Assembly: GCF_001544915.2 (NCBI RefSeq)
Contig: NZ_FCOE02000035.1
Location: 1-64,000 of the forward strand
Source: Caballeronia pedi
Lineage (GTDB): Bacteria; Pseudomonadota; Gammaproteobacteria; Burkholderiales; Burkholderiaceae
Length of the DNA stretch: 64,000 nucleotides
Reading direction: 5' to 3'
Positions 43,252 to 52,744 of this stretch are shown piece by piece. Position numbers and translations under genes: made by a program. The notes beneath the pieces are model-generated. The model was not told the DNA's origin. It ran no database searches and saw only the letters and a program-made list of their open reading frames with translations. Each line of letters starts with the position of its first letter. The first letter of the stretch is position 1.

Positions 43252-44101
43252 ACGCCTGCCGCACCGGCCGCTCGGCGGCGCCATCTGCGCGATGCTGCGC
43301 GAAGTCGTCGCCGCGTCCGACGCGACGCGCATCGCGTGGTTCGTCGGCGGCGCGAGCGCACGCGACATCCTGCTCACGCACGTCCACGATATTCAGGCGA
43401 CGCGCGCGACGGCCGATGTCGATATCGGCATTTCGATTCAAGGCTGGACGGGCCACGACGCGTTGCGCCGCGCGCTGCTCGCAGCGGGCAATTTCACGGC
43501 GCCGAAGGGTTCGGCGCATCGGCTGAATTACAGCGCGCCCTTCACCAAAGAACGGACGTGGCTCGACATCGTGCCGTTCGGTGGCGTGCAGGACGCGCGC
43601 GGCGAAATCGCGTGGCCGCCGGATGGATCGGTGCGCATGAACGTCGCGGGCTTCCGGCAGGCGCTCGACGCGGCGATTCCCGTGCGCATCGAACAGGATC
43701 TCGTCGTGCCGGTCGCGTCACTGCCCGCCCAGGCGATGCTGAAAATCCTCGCGTGGCAGGACCGGCACGCCGTCGATCGCAAGGACGCGATCGACCTGCT
43801 CTTTCTGATGGCGCATTACGAGCAAGCCGGAAATCGCGACCGTCTTTATTCCGACGCAGCCGATCTGCTCGAACGGCACGAATACGATCCGGACATCGCC
43901 GGGGCGGCGCTGCTCGGCCGCGACACCGCGGCGATCGCCCGCGATGACGACCTCCGCGCGCAGATTCTCGCGATCCTGCGCCCGGACGAACCCGCGCCGC
44001 CGATCCTCACGCACATGCTCGGCTCGCGCCTGCCCGTCTTCGAAACGGAGACGTCGGCACGCGTCGCCGCGCTGTTCCACGCATTCCGCGCGGCGTTTTA
44101 A
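43229..44101 (+). CDS. AbiEii-like nucleotidyltransferase toxin
   Basis: 290 residues from GTG 43229, with AGGA 6 nt upstream, overlapping the antitoxin by 23 bp. Polymerase-β-fold signature: F-V-G-G-A-S-A-R-D (G-G/S motif) then A-T-A-D-V-D-I-G-I (D-x-D) and a later acidic D-I-V-P-F. The K-I-L-A-W-x-D-R-H-A-x-D-R-K-D motif in the C-terminal half is typical of the AbiEii/AbiGii group. AbiE systems give bistatic growth arrest and phage abortive infection. Antiphage activity here is inference. Confidence 0.75.
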   Translation: MNAILPLERLPHRPLGGAICAMLREVVAASDATRIAWFVGGASARDILLTHVHDIQATRATADVDIGISIQGWTGHDALRRALLAAGNFTAPKGSAHRLNYSAPFTKERTWLDIVPFGGVQDARGEIAWPPDGSVRMNVAGFRQALDAAIPVRIEQDLVVPVASLPAQAMLKILAWQDRHAVDRKDAIDLLFLMAHYEQAGNRDRLYSDAADLLERHEYDPDIAGAALLGRDTAAIARDDDLRAQILAILRPDEPAPPILTHMLGSRLPVFETETSARVAALFHAFRAAF

Positions 44102-44105
44102 CGAC

Positions 44106-45122
44106 TCAACCGTTGCGGAACAAATAGCTGTACGCGTTGAGCGCGGGCACGCCGCCGAGATGCGCGTACAGCACTTTCGAGCCTTCCGGGAATTCGCCAT
44201 TGCGCACCATCTGGATCATGCCGTCCATCGACTTTCCTTCATAGACCGGATCGGTCAGCACGCCTTCGAGCCGCGCGCACAGACGGATCGCCTCCAGCGT
44301 GCCTTCGTTCGGCAGGCCGTATTCGGGGCCGCCGAAGCGCGTGTCGAGAATCACGTCCTCGCGCGTGATGTCCTGACCGAGATCGACGAGTTCCGCCGTG
44401 TGCTTCGCGATGCGCAAAATCTGATCGTGCGTCTGCTGCGGTTTCGCCGATGCATCGATGCCGATCACGCGGCGGGCGCGCCCATCCGCCGCGAAACCGA
44501 CGACCATGCCCGCCTGCGTGCTGCCCGTCACCGAGCACACGACGATGTAATCGAACTTGAATCCCAGTTCCGCTTCCTGCGCGCGCACTTCCTCCGCGAA
44601 GCCGACGAAACCGAGCCCGCCCAGCGGATGCTCCGAGCAACCCGCCGGCACCGGAAACGGCTTGCCACCCGCCTCGCGCACGCTGTCCATCGCGTCCTGC
44701 CAGCTTTTGCGGATGCCGATATCGAAGCCATCGGCGACGAGGCGCACGTCCGCGCCCATCACCCGCGACATCTGGATATTGCCGACGCGGTCATAGACGG
44801 CATCGGAGTAATTGACCCAGTTTTCCTGTACGAGCACGCATTTCATGCCGAGATGCGCCGCCACCGCCGCGACCTGGCGCGTCTGGTTCGACTGCACGCC
44901 GCCGATCGACACGAGCGTGTCGCAGCCTTCGGCGAGCGCCTCGGGAATCAGATATTCGAGTTTGCGTGTCTTGTTGCCGCCGAAGGCGAGGCCGCTGTTG
45001 CAGTCTTCGCGTTTTGCGTAAAGCTCGACCTTGCCGCCGAGATGCGCGGAAAGGCGCTTGAGCGGCTGGATGGGTGTCGGTCCGAAAGTGAGCGGATAAC
45101 GGGGAAAACGTTGCAGGTTCAT
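44106..45122 (-). CDS. acdS: 1-aminocyclopropane-1-carboxylate deaminase
   Basis: 338 residues, exact family length. PLP lysine K51 in G-G-N-K-T-R-K. The residues used to tell true AcdS from D-cysteine desulfhydrase are present: Glu in V-Y-E-G-K-S-M and Leu in Y-A-H-L-G-G. Degrades the plant ethylene precursor ACC to 2-oxobutyrate and ammonia, a trait of plant-associated bacteria. ATG 45122 is chosen for GAGGA 8 nt upstream; an in-frame ATG three codons earlier exists. Divergent from acdR over 153 bp, where the Lrp-type operator should lie. Confidence 0.95.
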   Translation of the reverse strand: MNLQRFPRYPLTFGPTPIQPLKRLSAHLGGKVELYAKREDCNSGLAFGGNKTRKLEYLIPEALAEGCDTLVSIGGVQSNQTRQVAAVAAHLGMKCVLVQENWVNYSDAVYDRVGNIQMSRVMGADVRLVADGFDIGIRKSWQDAMDSVREAGGKPFPVPAGCSEHPLGGLGFVGFAEEVRAQEAELGFKFDYIVVCSVTGSTQAGMVVGFAADGRARRVIGIDASAKPQQTHDQILRIAKHTAELVDLGQDITREDVILDTRFGGPEYGLPNEGTLEAIRLCARLEGVLTDPVYEGKSMDGMIQMVRNGEFPEGSKVLYAHLGGVPALNAYSYLFRNG

Positions 45123-45275
45123 GATTGGCATCCTCGTGAGGGTGGGACTGCGTGGACCCCATCGTAAAGATTTCGGACATTGACCGGGTTGCGAAAAAAG
45201 TCGCTTCCGCCTAACGTTTTCACATGTAGAAGTTAACAGGCAGACTTTTATTTCTCTCGATGATCTTTTGAAGCA

Positions 45276-45803
45276 ATGAAAAAAACTGCATCCGCCCGAA
45301 ACCCGCGCCCCGTGGACGTTCAGACCGATCGCGTCGATCGCGCGATCCTGCGTCAACTCCAGCGCGACGCGTCCATCTCGAATGTCGCGCTGGCGGAGAA
45401 GGTCAATCTGAGCCCGCCCGCGTGTCTGCGGCGCGTCGAGCGGCTGCGCGAAGCGGGGCTGATCCGCGCGACCGTCGCGCTGCTCAATCCGAAAGCGCTC
45501 GATGCCGGCATGCTCGTGCTGATCGGCGTGATCCTCGACCGCTCGACGCCCGATTCCTTCGACGCCTTCGAACAGGCCGCGCAAAAAGTGCCCGGCTGCA
45601 TGGAATGCCATGTCGTGACGGGCGAATTCGACTTCTTCATGCTGATCCGCACGCGCGACAGCGAGAGCTTCAATCGCCTGCATGCCGAGAAGCTGCTGTA
45701 TCTGCCCGGCGTGCGGCAAATCCGTACGTTCGTCGTGCTGCGCGAGGTGCTCTCGACGACCGCGTTTCCGATCGGCGAATCCGCCGGTGCGCGGCCGGCG
45801 TAG
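45276..45803 (+). CDS. acdR: Lrp/AsnC-family regulator of ACC deaminase
   Basis: 175 residues. N-terminal HTH (I-S-N-V-A-L-A-E-K-V-N-L-S-P-P-A-C-L-R-R-V) and C-terminal RAM/Lrp effector domain (C-H-V-V-T-G-E-F-D-F-F-M-L-I). Divergent from acdS, the known position of AcdR, which activates acdS in response to ACC. Confidence 0.92.
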   Translation: MKKTASARNPRPVDVQTDRVDRAILRQLQRDASISNVALAEKVNLSPPACLRRVERLREAGLIRATVALLNPKALDAGMLVLIGVILDRSTPDSFDAFEQAAQKVPGCMECHVVTGEFDFFMLIRTRDSESFNRLHAEKLLYLPGVRQIRTFVVLREVLSTTAFPIGESAGARPA

Positions 45804-45886
45804 CCTCGAACACACATTTGCGAAAGACTTGCTGAAAAATTACGCTACGATTCAGGGTTTTCCATGTCTGGACATCCCGCTTCGTT

Positions 45887-48259
45887 GTGACCGCGTCTGA
45901 ATTCAAAGCTTTGGCCCGGGCGACTCTGGCCCGTGTCGCGCCGTGGCTGCGCCCGCATCTGCGGCCCCGCTCGCTGCTGCTCCTGCCCGCGCTCTTTCTG
46001 CTTTACGTGCTGGTGCTGATTCCGTTTACGCCCGGCATCCGCGATATTCGCCGCGCCAAGGTCGACCAGCCCGCGCAGGTCTATTCCGCCGATGGCAAGC
46101 TGCTCGCCGAGTTCAAGCCGACGCATCGCGAATGGGTCAGCCTCAAGCAAGTCTCGCCGCAGGTGATCGACGCGCTCATCTCGACGGAAGACCGGCGTTT
46201 CCATCAGCATCACGGAATCGATTTCCGGCGCACGGCGGGCGCGGCGCTGCGCACGTTTTCGGGCGACCGGCAAGGCGGCTCGACGCTCACGCAACAGCTC
46301 GCGCGCAATCTGTATCCCGAGGAAATCGGCCGCTCGCAGACGCTCACGCGCAAGCTGAAGGAAGCGATCACCGCGTTCAAGATCGAAGCGGTCTATTCGA
46401 AGGACGAGATCCTCGAAACCTATCTGAACACGGTGCCGTTTCTCTATAACGCGTACGGCATCGAGATGGCCGCGCGCACCTACTTCGACAAATCCGCGGG
46501 CCAGCTCGACGTGCTCGAAAGCGCGACGCTCATCGGCATGTTGAAGGGCAACAGCTATTACAACCCGGTGATCAACCCCGAGCGCGCGCTCGACCGGCGC
46601 AACATCGTGCTCGGGCAGATGGTGAAGTACGGCCACCTGCCGGCCGCAAAGCTCGATGCGCTCAAAAAGCGCCCGCTGCGCATCGACTTCGAGCGGCAGA
46701 CGGAAGAACCCGGCCGCGCGCCGCACTTCGCGCAGCAATTGCGCAAGTGGCTGATCGGCTGGGCCGACGACAACGATTACAACATCTATTCCGATGGCCT
46801 CGTCGTACGCACGACCATCGACTCGCGTCTGCAGACCATGGCGACGAACGCGCTCGCGCTTCAGGGCAATCAGTTGCAATCGATCGCGAATGCGGCGTGG
46901 GGCGGCCGTGGCGGCTGCGCGAACACGAACGCGGATCTCGCGCACGCGTTCATCCGCGAGACGAGCGAGTATCGCGCGGCGCGCGACGGCGGCGCGAGCG
47001 ATGCCGACGCCATCAAGAAACTCGGCTCGGACCGCGCGTTCATGCAGGCGCTGTGCGAGAACAAGACGCGCGTGCAGGCGGCGTTCGTCGCACTCGATCC
47101 GCGCAGCGGCCAGATCAAGGCATGGGTCGGCAGCCGCGATTTCACGCAGGACCCGTTCGATCACGTCGCGCAGGCGCGTCGTCAGCCCGGCTCGACGTTC
47201 AAGCCTTTTGTCTACGGCGCGGCGTTCGATCGCGGCGCGAAGCCGACCGATACCTTCGTCGATCAGGCCGTCGAAATTCCGGTGCGCGGCGCCGAAACCT
47301 GGCGCCCGACCGACGACGCGCCGCCGTCGGGTCGCCCCGTGAGTCTGCGCGACGGCATCGCGTTTTCGAAGAACCGCATCACCGCGCAGGTGATGGAACA
47401 GGTCGGGCCGGCGCGCGTCGCACGGCTCGCGCGCGACATGGGCGTGCGCGAAAGCCATCTCGACGTGGTGCCGTCGCTCGCGCTCGGCACGAGCCCGGTG
47501 ACGCTCAAGGAGATGGTGTCGTCGTACGGCACCATCGCGAATGACGGTAGTTATATAGAGCCGCTGCTCGTCACGCGCATCGAGAACAGGGACGGCGAGG
47601 TGCTCGCGCAGTTCGAGAGCACGCCCGAGCGGGCCTTGTCCGTCGATGCGACGCGCAAGCTCGTCGACGTGATGCGCGACGTGATCAATCGCGGCACGGG
47701 CACGGCGATCCGCACGCGCTTCGGCATCCGCGCGGACGTGGCGGGCAAGACCGGCACGACGCAGGACAACGCGGACGGCTGGTTCATCCTGATGCATCCG
47801 CAACTCGTCGCGGGCGCGTGGGTCGGCTTCAACGATAGCCGCGTCACGCTGCGCAGCGACTACTGGGGGCAAGGCGCGCACAGCGCGCTGCCGATCGTCG
47901 GTGATTTCATGCAGCGCTCGCTGCGTTCGCATCTGATCGACGCCCGCGCGCGCTTCGATACTCAGGAAACGCCGGGCCTGTGGCAGACGATGGTCACGCG
48001 CGCGCACACGTGGTTCGACGAGACATTCTCGAGCGCGCCGAAGCCGGGCAAGCCGAAAACCGCGCAGACGGCGGCGCAGCCTCCGGCGCGCGCCAAACGC
48101 GCGGCTTCGGAACCGCAGGCCGAAGTGACCGAAGCGCCGCCCGCCCCGCCGGTGTTCACGACGATGCCGCCGATCCTGCCAGCGGCGCCGGCCGACGGCG
48201 CGAGCAATACGGCGCCGACGCCGCCAGCGGCTACCGAACCGGCATCTGTCGCGCAGTAA
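45887..48259 (+). CDS. Bifunctional penicillin-binding protein (class A, GT51 plus transpeptidase)
   Basis: 790 residues from GTG 45887, the earliest in-frame start; the nearby ATG 45864 is in another frame and stops after 8 codons. Membrane anchor at about 30-46. Glycosyltransferase motifs E-D-R-R-F-H-x-H-H-G-I-D, G-G-S-T-L-T-Q-Q and R-K-x-K-E-A. Transpeptidase motifs S436-T-F-K, S494-K-N and K621-T-G-T. The Ala/Pro-rich C-terminal tail (about 700-790) is low complexity. Polymerises and cross-links peptidoglycan. PBP1a-like, though with a shorter linker domain. Confidence 0.92.
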   Translation: MTASEFKALARATLARVAPWLRPHLRPRSLLLLPALFLLYVLVLIPFTPGIRDIRRAKVDQPAQVYSADGKLLAEFKPTHREWVSLKQVSPQVIDALISTEDRRFHQHHGIDFRRTAGAALRTFSGDRQGGSTLTQQLARNLYPEEIGRSQTLTRKLKEAITAFKIEAVYSKDEILETYLNTVPFLYNAYGIEMAARTYFDKSAGQLDVLESATLIGMLKGNSYYNPVINPERALDRRNIVLGQMVKYGHLPAAKLDALKKRPLRIDFERQTEEPGRAPHFAQQLRKWLIGWADDNDYNIYSDGLVVRTTIDSRLQTMATNALALQGNQLQSIANAAWGGRGGCANTNADLAHAFIRETSEYRAARDGGASDADAIKKLGSDRAFMQALCENKTRVQAAFVALDPRSGQIKAWVGSRDFTQDPFDHVAQARRQPGSTFKPFVYGAAFDRGAKPTDTFVDQAVEIPVRGAETWRPTDDAPPSGRPVSLRDGIAFSKNRITAQVMEQVGPARVARLARDMGVRESHLDVVPSLALGTSPVTLKEMVSSYGTIANDGSYIEPLLVTRIENRDGEVLAQFESTPERALSVDATRKLVDVMRDVINRGTGTAIRTRFGIRADVAGKTGTTQDNADGWFILMHPQLVAGAWVGFNDSRVTLRSDYWGQGAHSALPIVGDFMQRSLRSHLIDARARFDTQETPGLWQTMVTRAHTWFDETFSSAPKPGKPKTAQTAAQPPARAKRAASEPQAEVTEAPPAPPVFTTMPPILPAAPADGASNTAPTPPAATEPASVAQ

Positions 48260-48567
48260 ATGCGATCCGCGCGTCCTGTGCATGCACACGGGCGTGTGGC
48301 GAATAGACAGTTAGTTGCTTTATACGTAACAGCGCATGGCCGTCGAACGAAATGCGCGCAAGCGCACATATCGAGCGCCAAAAGGGTGCTTCGATTCACC
48401 TAGGCGAAACGGGCTTACAAAGATTTCGCTGCACACACTGGCGCGCTGTGGCCACACACGCCTGTCAAACGGACGAAAACCGTCCTTTTCGAGCTTCCCC
48501 ACCCAACGGACGTACGCGACCTGATGCGTAACGTCCACTAGATACCCGGCTGGTATCGGAGAACGAA
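48260..48567. other. 308-bp intergenic region
   Basis: No gene seen. Presumably contains the promoter of the SGNH hydrolase; no convincing promoter elements, repeats or terminator could be picked out by eye. Confidence 0.4.
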
Positions 48568-49779
48568 GTGAATACGCGATTCCCTCGCATCGAACGCGCG
48601 GTCGTGGCCGCCGCGCTGATACTGCCCCTGTCGTCGCCCGGTTCTGCACAGACCATCAGCACGACCCTGCCATGGACCGGGACGTGGTCTACCGCGGCGA
48701 TGAGCACCGGCGACCACGGCTTCAACAATCAGACGATCCGGCAGATCGTGCACACGAGCATCGGCGGCACGGCCGTCGGCGTGCAGTTTTCGAACCTGTA
48801 CGGCTCCGAGCCGCTCGTGATCGGCGACGTGCACGTCGCGCTGCGCGCGAGCGGCCAGCGCACCGTGCCCGGCAGCGATCGGCCCGTCACCTTCAACGGT
48901 CAAACCTTCGTCACCATCGAACCGGGCCACATCGAGATGAGCGATCCGGTCGCGTTTCAGGTGCCGGCGTTCTCGGACATCGCCGTCAGCGCCTATCTGC
49001 CGCAACAGACGCCGATGGAAACGACCGGACACGTCGACGGCCTGCAGGACGTCTATGTCGCCGCCGGCGATGTCAGCCTCGACACGGAATTCACGGGCGG
49101 CGTCGCCAACGCACTCGGCGCGCAGTCGTACTACTTCCTCACCGACGTCGTCGTGCAGAACGCCAGTGCGACGGGCGCGGTGGTCGCGTTCGGCGCGTCG
49201 ATCACGGACGGCCTCGCGTCGGCGCCGAACGTGAACGGCCGCTGGCCCAATCTGCTCGCGAAGCGCCTGCAACAGGCGGGCATGACGGTCGGCGTCCTGA
49301 ACAAGGGCATCTCGGGCAACGACTTCTTCACGAACGGCTCGGGCGAAGCCGGCCTGTCACGCTTCCAGCGCGACGTGCTCGACCAGTGGAACGTGAAGTG
49401 GGTCATCATTTCCGACGACGCGGTCAACAACCTGATCGGCGGCTCGCCGCCGACGGCAGCGCGTCTGAACGCCGCGTTCACCGAGCTGACGCAACGCGCG
49501 CACGCCGCGGGCGTCAAGGCGATCTGCTCGACGCTCACGCCGTTTCAGGGCGTATCGTCTTGGACGCCGGACATCGAGGCGACGCGCGAAGCGGTCAACG
49601 CGTTCGTCGCGACGCCCGAAAGCGGCTGCGACGCCGTGCTCAACCAGGCGACTGCGATCGGCGATCCCGCCAACCCGGCCGCGATACTCGCCACCTACGA
49701 CAGCGGCGACCACCTGCATCCGAATCAGGCGGGGCTGCAGGCCATCGCCAATTCGGTGAATCTCGACTGGTTCAAGTAA
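48568..49779 (+). CDS. Secreted SGNH/GDSL hydrolase
   Basis: 403 residues from GTG 48568 (GGAG upstream). Signal peptide ends near G-S-A-Q (about 28). An N-terminal β-rich module (about 30-195) precedes the SGNH domain: block I F-G-A-S-I-T-D-G, block II G-I-S-G-N, a weak block III (S-D-D-A-V-N-N instead of G-x-N-D) and block V D-H-L-H-P-N with the catalytic Asp and His. Likely an extracellular esterase, perhaps removing acetyl groups from the glycan made by the neighbouring locus. A bidirectional terminator follows. Confidence 0.85.
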   Translation: MNTRFPRIERAVVAAALILPLSSPGSAQTISTTLPWTGTWSTAAMSTGDHGFNNQTIRQIVHTSIGGTAVGVQFSNLYGSEPLVIGDVHVALRASGQRTVPGSDRPVTFNGQTFVTIEPGHIEMSDPVAFQVPAFSDIAVSAYLPQQTPMETTGHVDGLQDVYVAAGDVSLDTEFTGGVANALGAQSYYFLTDVVVQNASATGAVVAFGASITDGLASAPNVNGRWPNLLAKRLQQAGMTVGVLNKGISGNDFFTNGSGEAGLSRFQRDVLDQWNVKWVIISDDAVNNLIGGSPPTAARLNAAFTELTQRAHAAGVKAICSTLTPFQGVSSWTPDIEATREAVNAFVATPESGCDAVLNQATAIGDPANPAAILATYDSGDHLHPNQAGLQAIANSVNLDWFK

Positions 49780-49797
49780 GCGTCGCGCCACGCAAAA

Positions 49798-49832
49798 AAA
49801 CGCCATGCGGAAATGCTTCCCGCATGGCGTTT
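49798..49832. terminator. Bidirectional terminator between convergent genes
   Basis: A 13-bp perfect stem AAACGCCATGCGG / CCGCATGGCGTTT with a 9-nt loop. It has an A-run on the left and T's on the right, so it serves the SGNH gene (plus) and the β-helix gene (minus). Confidence 0.88.
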
Positions 49833-49848
49833 CTATTTGCGTCGCCGA

Positions 49849-51063
49849 TTACGACTTGACGATCGTCGGGTTGGTGACGTTGATGCGCGGGCCACCGTTG
49901 TCCCACTGCTCGACGATCAGCGGGTACTTCCACTTCGGGTTCGAGCTGCTGATCTGGCCGTTCACGACGTAGCCGTCGAGCGACAGACCCTGAACCGCGA
50001 ACGAACCGCCCGGGCTGGTCGTGTCGACGTGGTTGTTGATCGCGATGGTGACCGTCTTGCTGATCGGACCCGGCAGCGAGCCGAACCACACGTTGATGCC
50101 GCCGCCCTTGCAGTTCGCGGTCGTCGGGCTGTTGATCGTGATGGTCTTGAACACGGCCGAGTTGTCGTTCGGTTCGAAATCGAGACCGCACGCCGGCGCC
50201 GTGCCGTTGATGTTCTGCCACACCGGGCTGTTGAACGTGATCGTGTCGCCCGAGATGATCGACACGCCCTGACGGCGGCAGCCGTCGGCCTTGTGGTTGT
50301 CGACCACGAGGTTGTACGTCGGGGTGTTCTTCTTGGTCTGGCTATCGTTGATGTAGATGCCGTCGCCCCAGGTGTTGATGGTGGTCGGCGCGATCAGGTG
50401 CACGTTCGTCGCGCCCATGATCGTGAAGCCCATGCCGTGCTCGCCGCCCGACGCCGAGTTCAGTTCCTTGCTGCCGTCGAGGTACGCGTTTTCGACGATG
50501 ACGTTGTTCACGTCGACGATACGCATCATCTGATAGATGTCGGCGTTGTGCGCGAGCAGCTTGATGGAAGCGCCCGACGCGAAACGGATGTGGCTGTTCG
50601 TACGCAGCGTGAGACCCGTCGTGTCGATACGGACCTGGCCCGAGATCAGCAGGATCTGGCCGACAGAACCGTCGATGGCGGCCTGCAGCGCGGCGCGGTC
50701 GTTGGTCTTGCCGTCGGCCTTCACGCCGAACGACGAAGCGGCGATGGTGCCCGCGGTGTTGTCGGCGGCGGCGGACGTCGAGCTGGCTGCGGCAGGCGCG
50801 CTTGCGGACGTCGTGGTGCTGGCCGACGAAGCCGGCGTCGCGGCGCTAGCGGCATCCGACGAAGATGCGCTGCCGGTGTTGCGCCTTCTCCAGCGATCCG
50901 CCACGGAATCAGGCGTTGCATCGCCGCCGCCGCCGCAAGCGGCGAGAACGAGCGCGCCGCCGCCTGCGAAGAGCGAGGTCAGCAGCTTGCGACGGGTTGC
51001 AATACGGTTGTCGACGACGAGGTTGTCTGCCTGGGTGTCTGCCTGAGTGTTGTTCGGAAGCAT
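49849..51063 (-). CDS. Parallel β-helix lipoprotein, copy A (polysaccharide-acting)
   Basis: 404 residues from ATG 51063. The start has R-R-K-L-L then a hydrophobic run and lipobox L-A-A-C, followed by a Gly/Ser/Ala-rich low-complexity linker (about 45-120). The rest is a right-handed parallel β-helix beginning F-G-V-K-A-D-G-K-T-N-D-R-A-A-L-Q-A-A-I, the pectate-lyase/GH28-like start. It is a clear paralogue of the protein at 61487-62506 (shared G-A-S-I-K-L-L-A-H-N, G-D-G-I-Y-I and C-R-R-Q-G-V-S-I-I-S-G). Probably binds or trims exported polysaccharide. Confidence 0.82.
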   Translation of the reverse strand: MLPNNTQADTQADNLVVDNRIATRRKLLTSLFAGGGALVLAACGGGGDATPDSVADRWRRRNTGSASSSDAASAATPASSASTTTSASAPAAASSTSAAADNTAGTIAASSFGVKADGKTNDRAALQAAIDGSVGQILLISGQVRIDTTGLTLRTNSHIRFASGASIKLLAHNADIYQMMRIVDVNNVIVENAYLDGSKELNSASGGEHGMGFTIMGATNVHLIAPTTINTWGDGIYINDSQTKKNTPTYNLVVDNHKADGCRRQGVSIISGDTITFNSPVWQNINGTAPACGLDFEPNDNSAVFKTITINSPTTANCKGGGINVWFGSLPGPISKTVTIAINNHVDTTSPGGSFAVQGLSLDGYVVNGQISSSNPKWKYPLIVEQWDNGGPRINVTNPTIVKS

Positions 51064-52180
51064 TATTCTTTCCAATGGGTCGTGCGTTATCGACGGGGCG
51101 AACCCGTTCCTGCGACATCGGCCGCACGCGACGTTTCTTGATGGGCAAAGAGATGACCAACGCAAATTGAGCAGGCGCAAACGATTGCGCCGCCCAGCGC
51201 TCGACAGCCGCACGCGGCGACTCCGAAAGGCATCTCGGCGAAAAACAGACGACTTCGGGAATAGGGAAACCGGACCACCGGAAAATCCATCCATCCCCGC
51301 GCCCGGTTTGCCCGCATACGGGCTCATCTGAGCGCTGAAGTCTGACGGAAGTTATTACCGTCTTTTATTAATACTACCGATTGTTACGGGGCGTTTCTAC
51401 CCGTCACTTGTTACAGAATGTACGCTTGTAACTTTTTATTTTGCGTTTGGCGTGCTTTATTGCGGCGTATTTTCCGTTTTAATCGTCCGGGAGTGAATTT
51501 AATCTACCGCTTTGTTATTGTTAATATGGTTTTACGAGTGCGGCGTGATTCCGCATTCGATACGACGATTAATCATTCTTATGATGAATCGCGAATTGCA
51601 GTACGAACGTTCAAGCCTCGATATCGTGACGGATCGCCATCCTCCGCCCCGCAACGGCTTGAGCGGCGTGGCTGTCGTATGTGGGAACGGCACAAACGAA
51701 GCGATTGTTTCGCTTTTCACTCCGCTTTTAACGCACCTAATTCCTATTACGGTTCCGACTGCACCCGGATTCCGCACGGCCGTGCATGCACCGTTAAAAG
51801 GCGTCGGTGGTTTTTTTGATGCATTTCGCCAGACCGAACCGATTTTGTAAGTGCCGTCGCAAAACTTTTTTTAATCGATGAAGTAAAAACCCTACAGGGG
51901 ATACCCCTATAGGGTTTATACCTTCTGACCTTTCATTAAGCTTGATCGCCTTATCCGGCGGGCGCTCGTCACCGCTTCTAATAATCTGATCAAACTAATA
52001 GAGATAATCCGCAGACAAATAGCGACCTGAATCGGTCATATGTTCCATTACGCACCGAAGGCGTCAGATTCAGGTAATAGTCTTAGGGTTGGCGCCGCTT
52101 CGCTGTGCTTCGGGACGAAGCGCGGGCTCGCCTGGCCGAGTCATAGAAAAGTCGAACGCAAACCAACAAGACGCGCGGCA
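51064..52180. other. 1.1-kb AT-rich regulatory region of the glycan locus
   Basis: No coding frame with normal bias. 51350-52060 is strikingly AT-rich for this genome and contains a strong 31-nt stem-loop (51887-51917). It separates the divergent β-helix lipoprotein and the acetyltransferase/flippase genes, so it probably carries the main promoters and any silencer (H-NS-like) or activator sites of the locus. Confidence 0.5.
51887..51917. promoter_or_regulatory. 31-nt near-perfect palindrome in the glycan promoter region
   Basis: Arms AAACCCTA...TAGGGTTT (8 bp), one mismatch, then AGGGG / CCCCT (5 bp) around an ATA loop. It is 264 bp upstream of the acetyltransferase. It could act as an operator or as an RNA hairpin/attenuator; no U-run follows. 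Confidence 0.5.
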
Positions 52181-52744
52181 ATGAAAACCTTCGATCTGAT
52201 CAAAAGCGATCTCTATCGCTACACCGGCGAATACAGCTTCATGATCCTCATGGAGCAACTGATGTTGAACGAGGGGTTCAACTACATGTTCTGGCTGCGG
52301 CTGGCGGGCGCGGCGTCGAGCCGGCCCGTGCGCCTCGTGCTCAACCACATCATCCGGCTGAAGCAACGCCGATACGGGTTCGTGATCAGTCCGCGCACGA
52401 AGATCGGGCCTGGCTTCTATATCAGTCATATCGGCACGCTGGCCGTGAACCCGACGACCGTCATCGGCGCGAACTGCAACATCTCGCAGGGCGTGACGAT
52501 CGGATCGAACCACGGCAAGGCGGCGACGATCGGCGACAACGTGTATATCGGGCCGAATGTCTGCATCGTCGAGGATGTGACCATCGGCGACAACGTGACG
52601 ATCGGCGCGGGCAGCGTCGTGACGCGCAGCATTCCGCCGAACGTGACGGTGGCCGGCTGCCCTGCGCGCATTTTGTCTGACGATGAGTCGCTCGACCGCG
52701 CGGCGCGCTACATCCTGCGTCCCTGGACCGGAACCGCGTCATGA
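52181..52744 (+). CDS. LbetaH acetyltransferase (CysE/colanic-acid type)
   Basis: 187 residues from ATG 52181. Hexapeptide repeats T-V-I-G-A-N-C-N-I-S-Q-G-V-T-I-G, A-T-I-G-D-N-V-Y-I-G, V-T-I-G-D-N-V-T-I-G-A-G-S-V-V form a left-handed β-helix, with the catalytic His in S-N-H-G-K. The N-terminal ~70 residues resemble serine acetyltransferase-like enzymes of capsule loci. Probably O-acetylates the repeat-unit sugar. Confidence 0.85.
   Translation: MKTFDLIKSDLYRYTGEYSFMILMEQLMLNEGFNYMFWLRLAGAASSRPVRLVLNHIIRLKQRRYGFVISPRTKIGPGFYISHIGTLAVNPTTVIGANCNISQGVTIGSNHGKAATIGDNVYIGPNVCIVEDVTIGDNVTIGAGSVVTRSIPPNVTVAGCPARILSDDESLDRAARYILRPWTGTAS

Noticed and set aside
45845..48289. An 814-codon minus-strand frame opposite the penicillin-binding protein gene
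   Set aside because: Arg-rich, motif-free antisense frame; the plus-strand product has intact GT51 and transpeptidase motifs.
51418..51850. Overlapping open frames in the AT-rich region before the acetyltransferase
   Set aside because: Both frames have poor codon use and no ribosome site, and their translations look random; the region is better explained as regulatory DNA.
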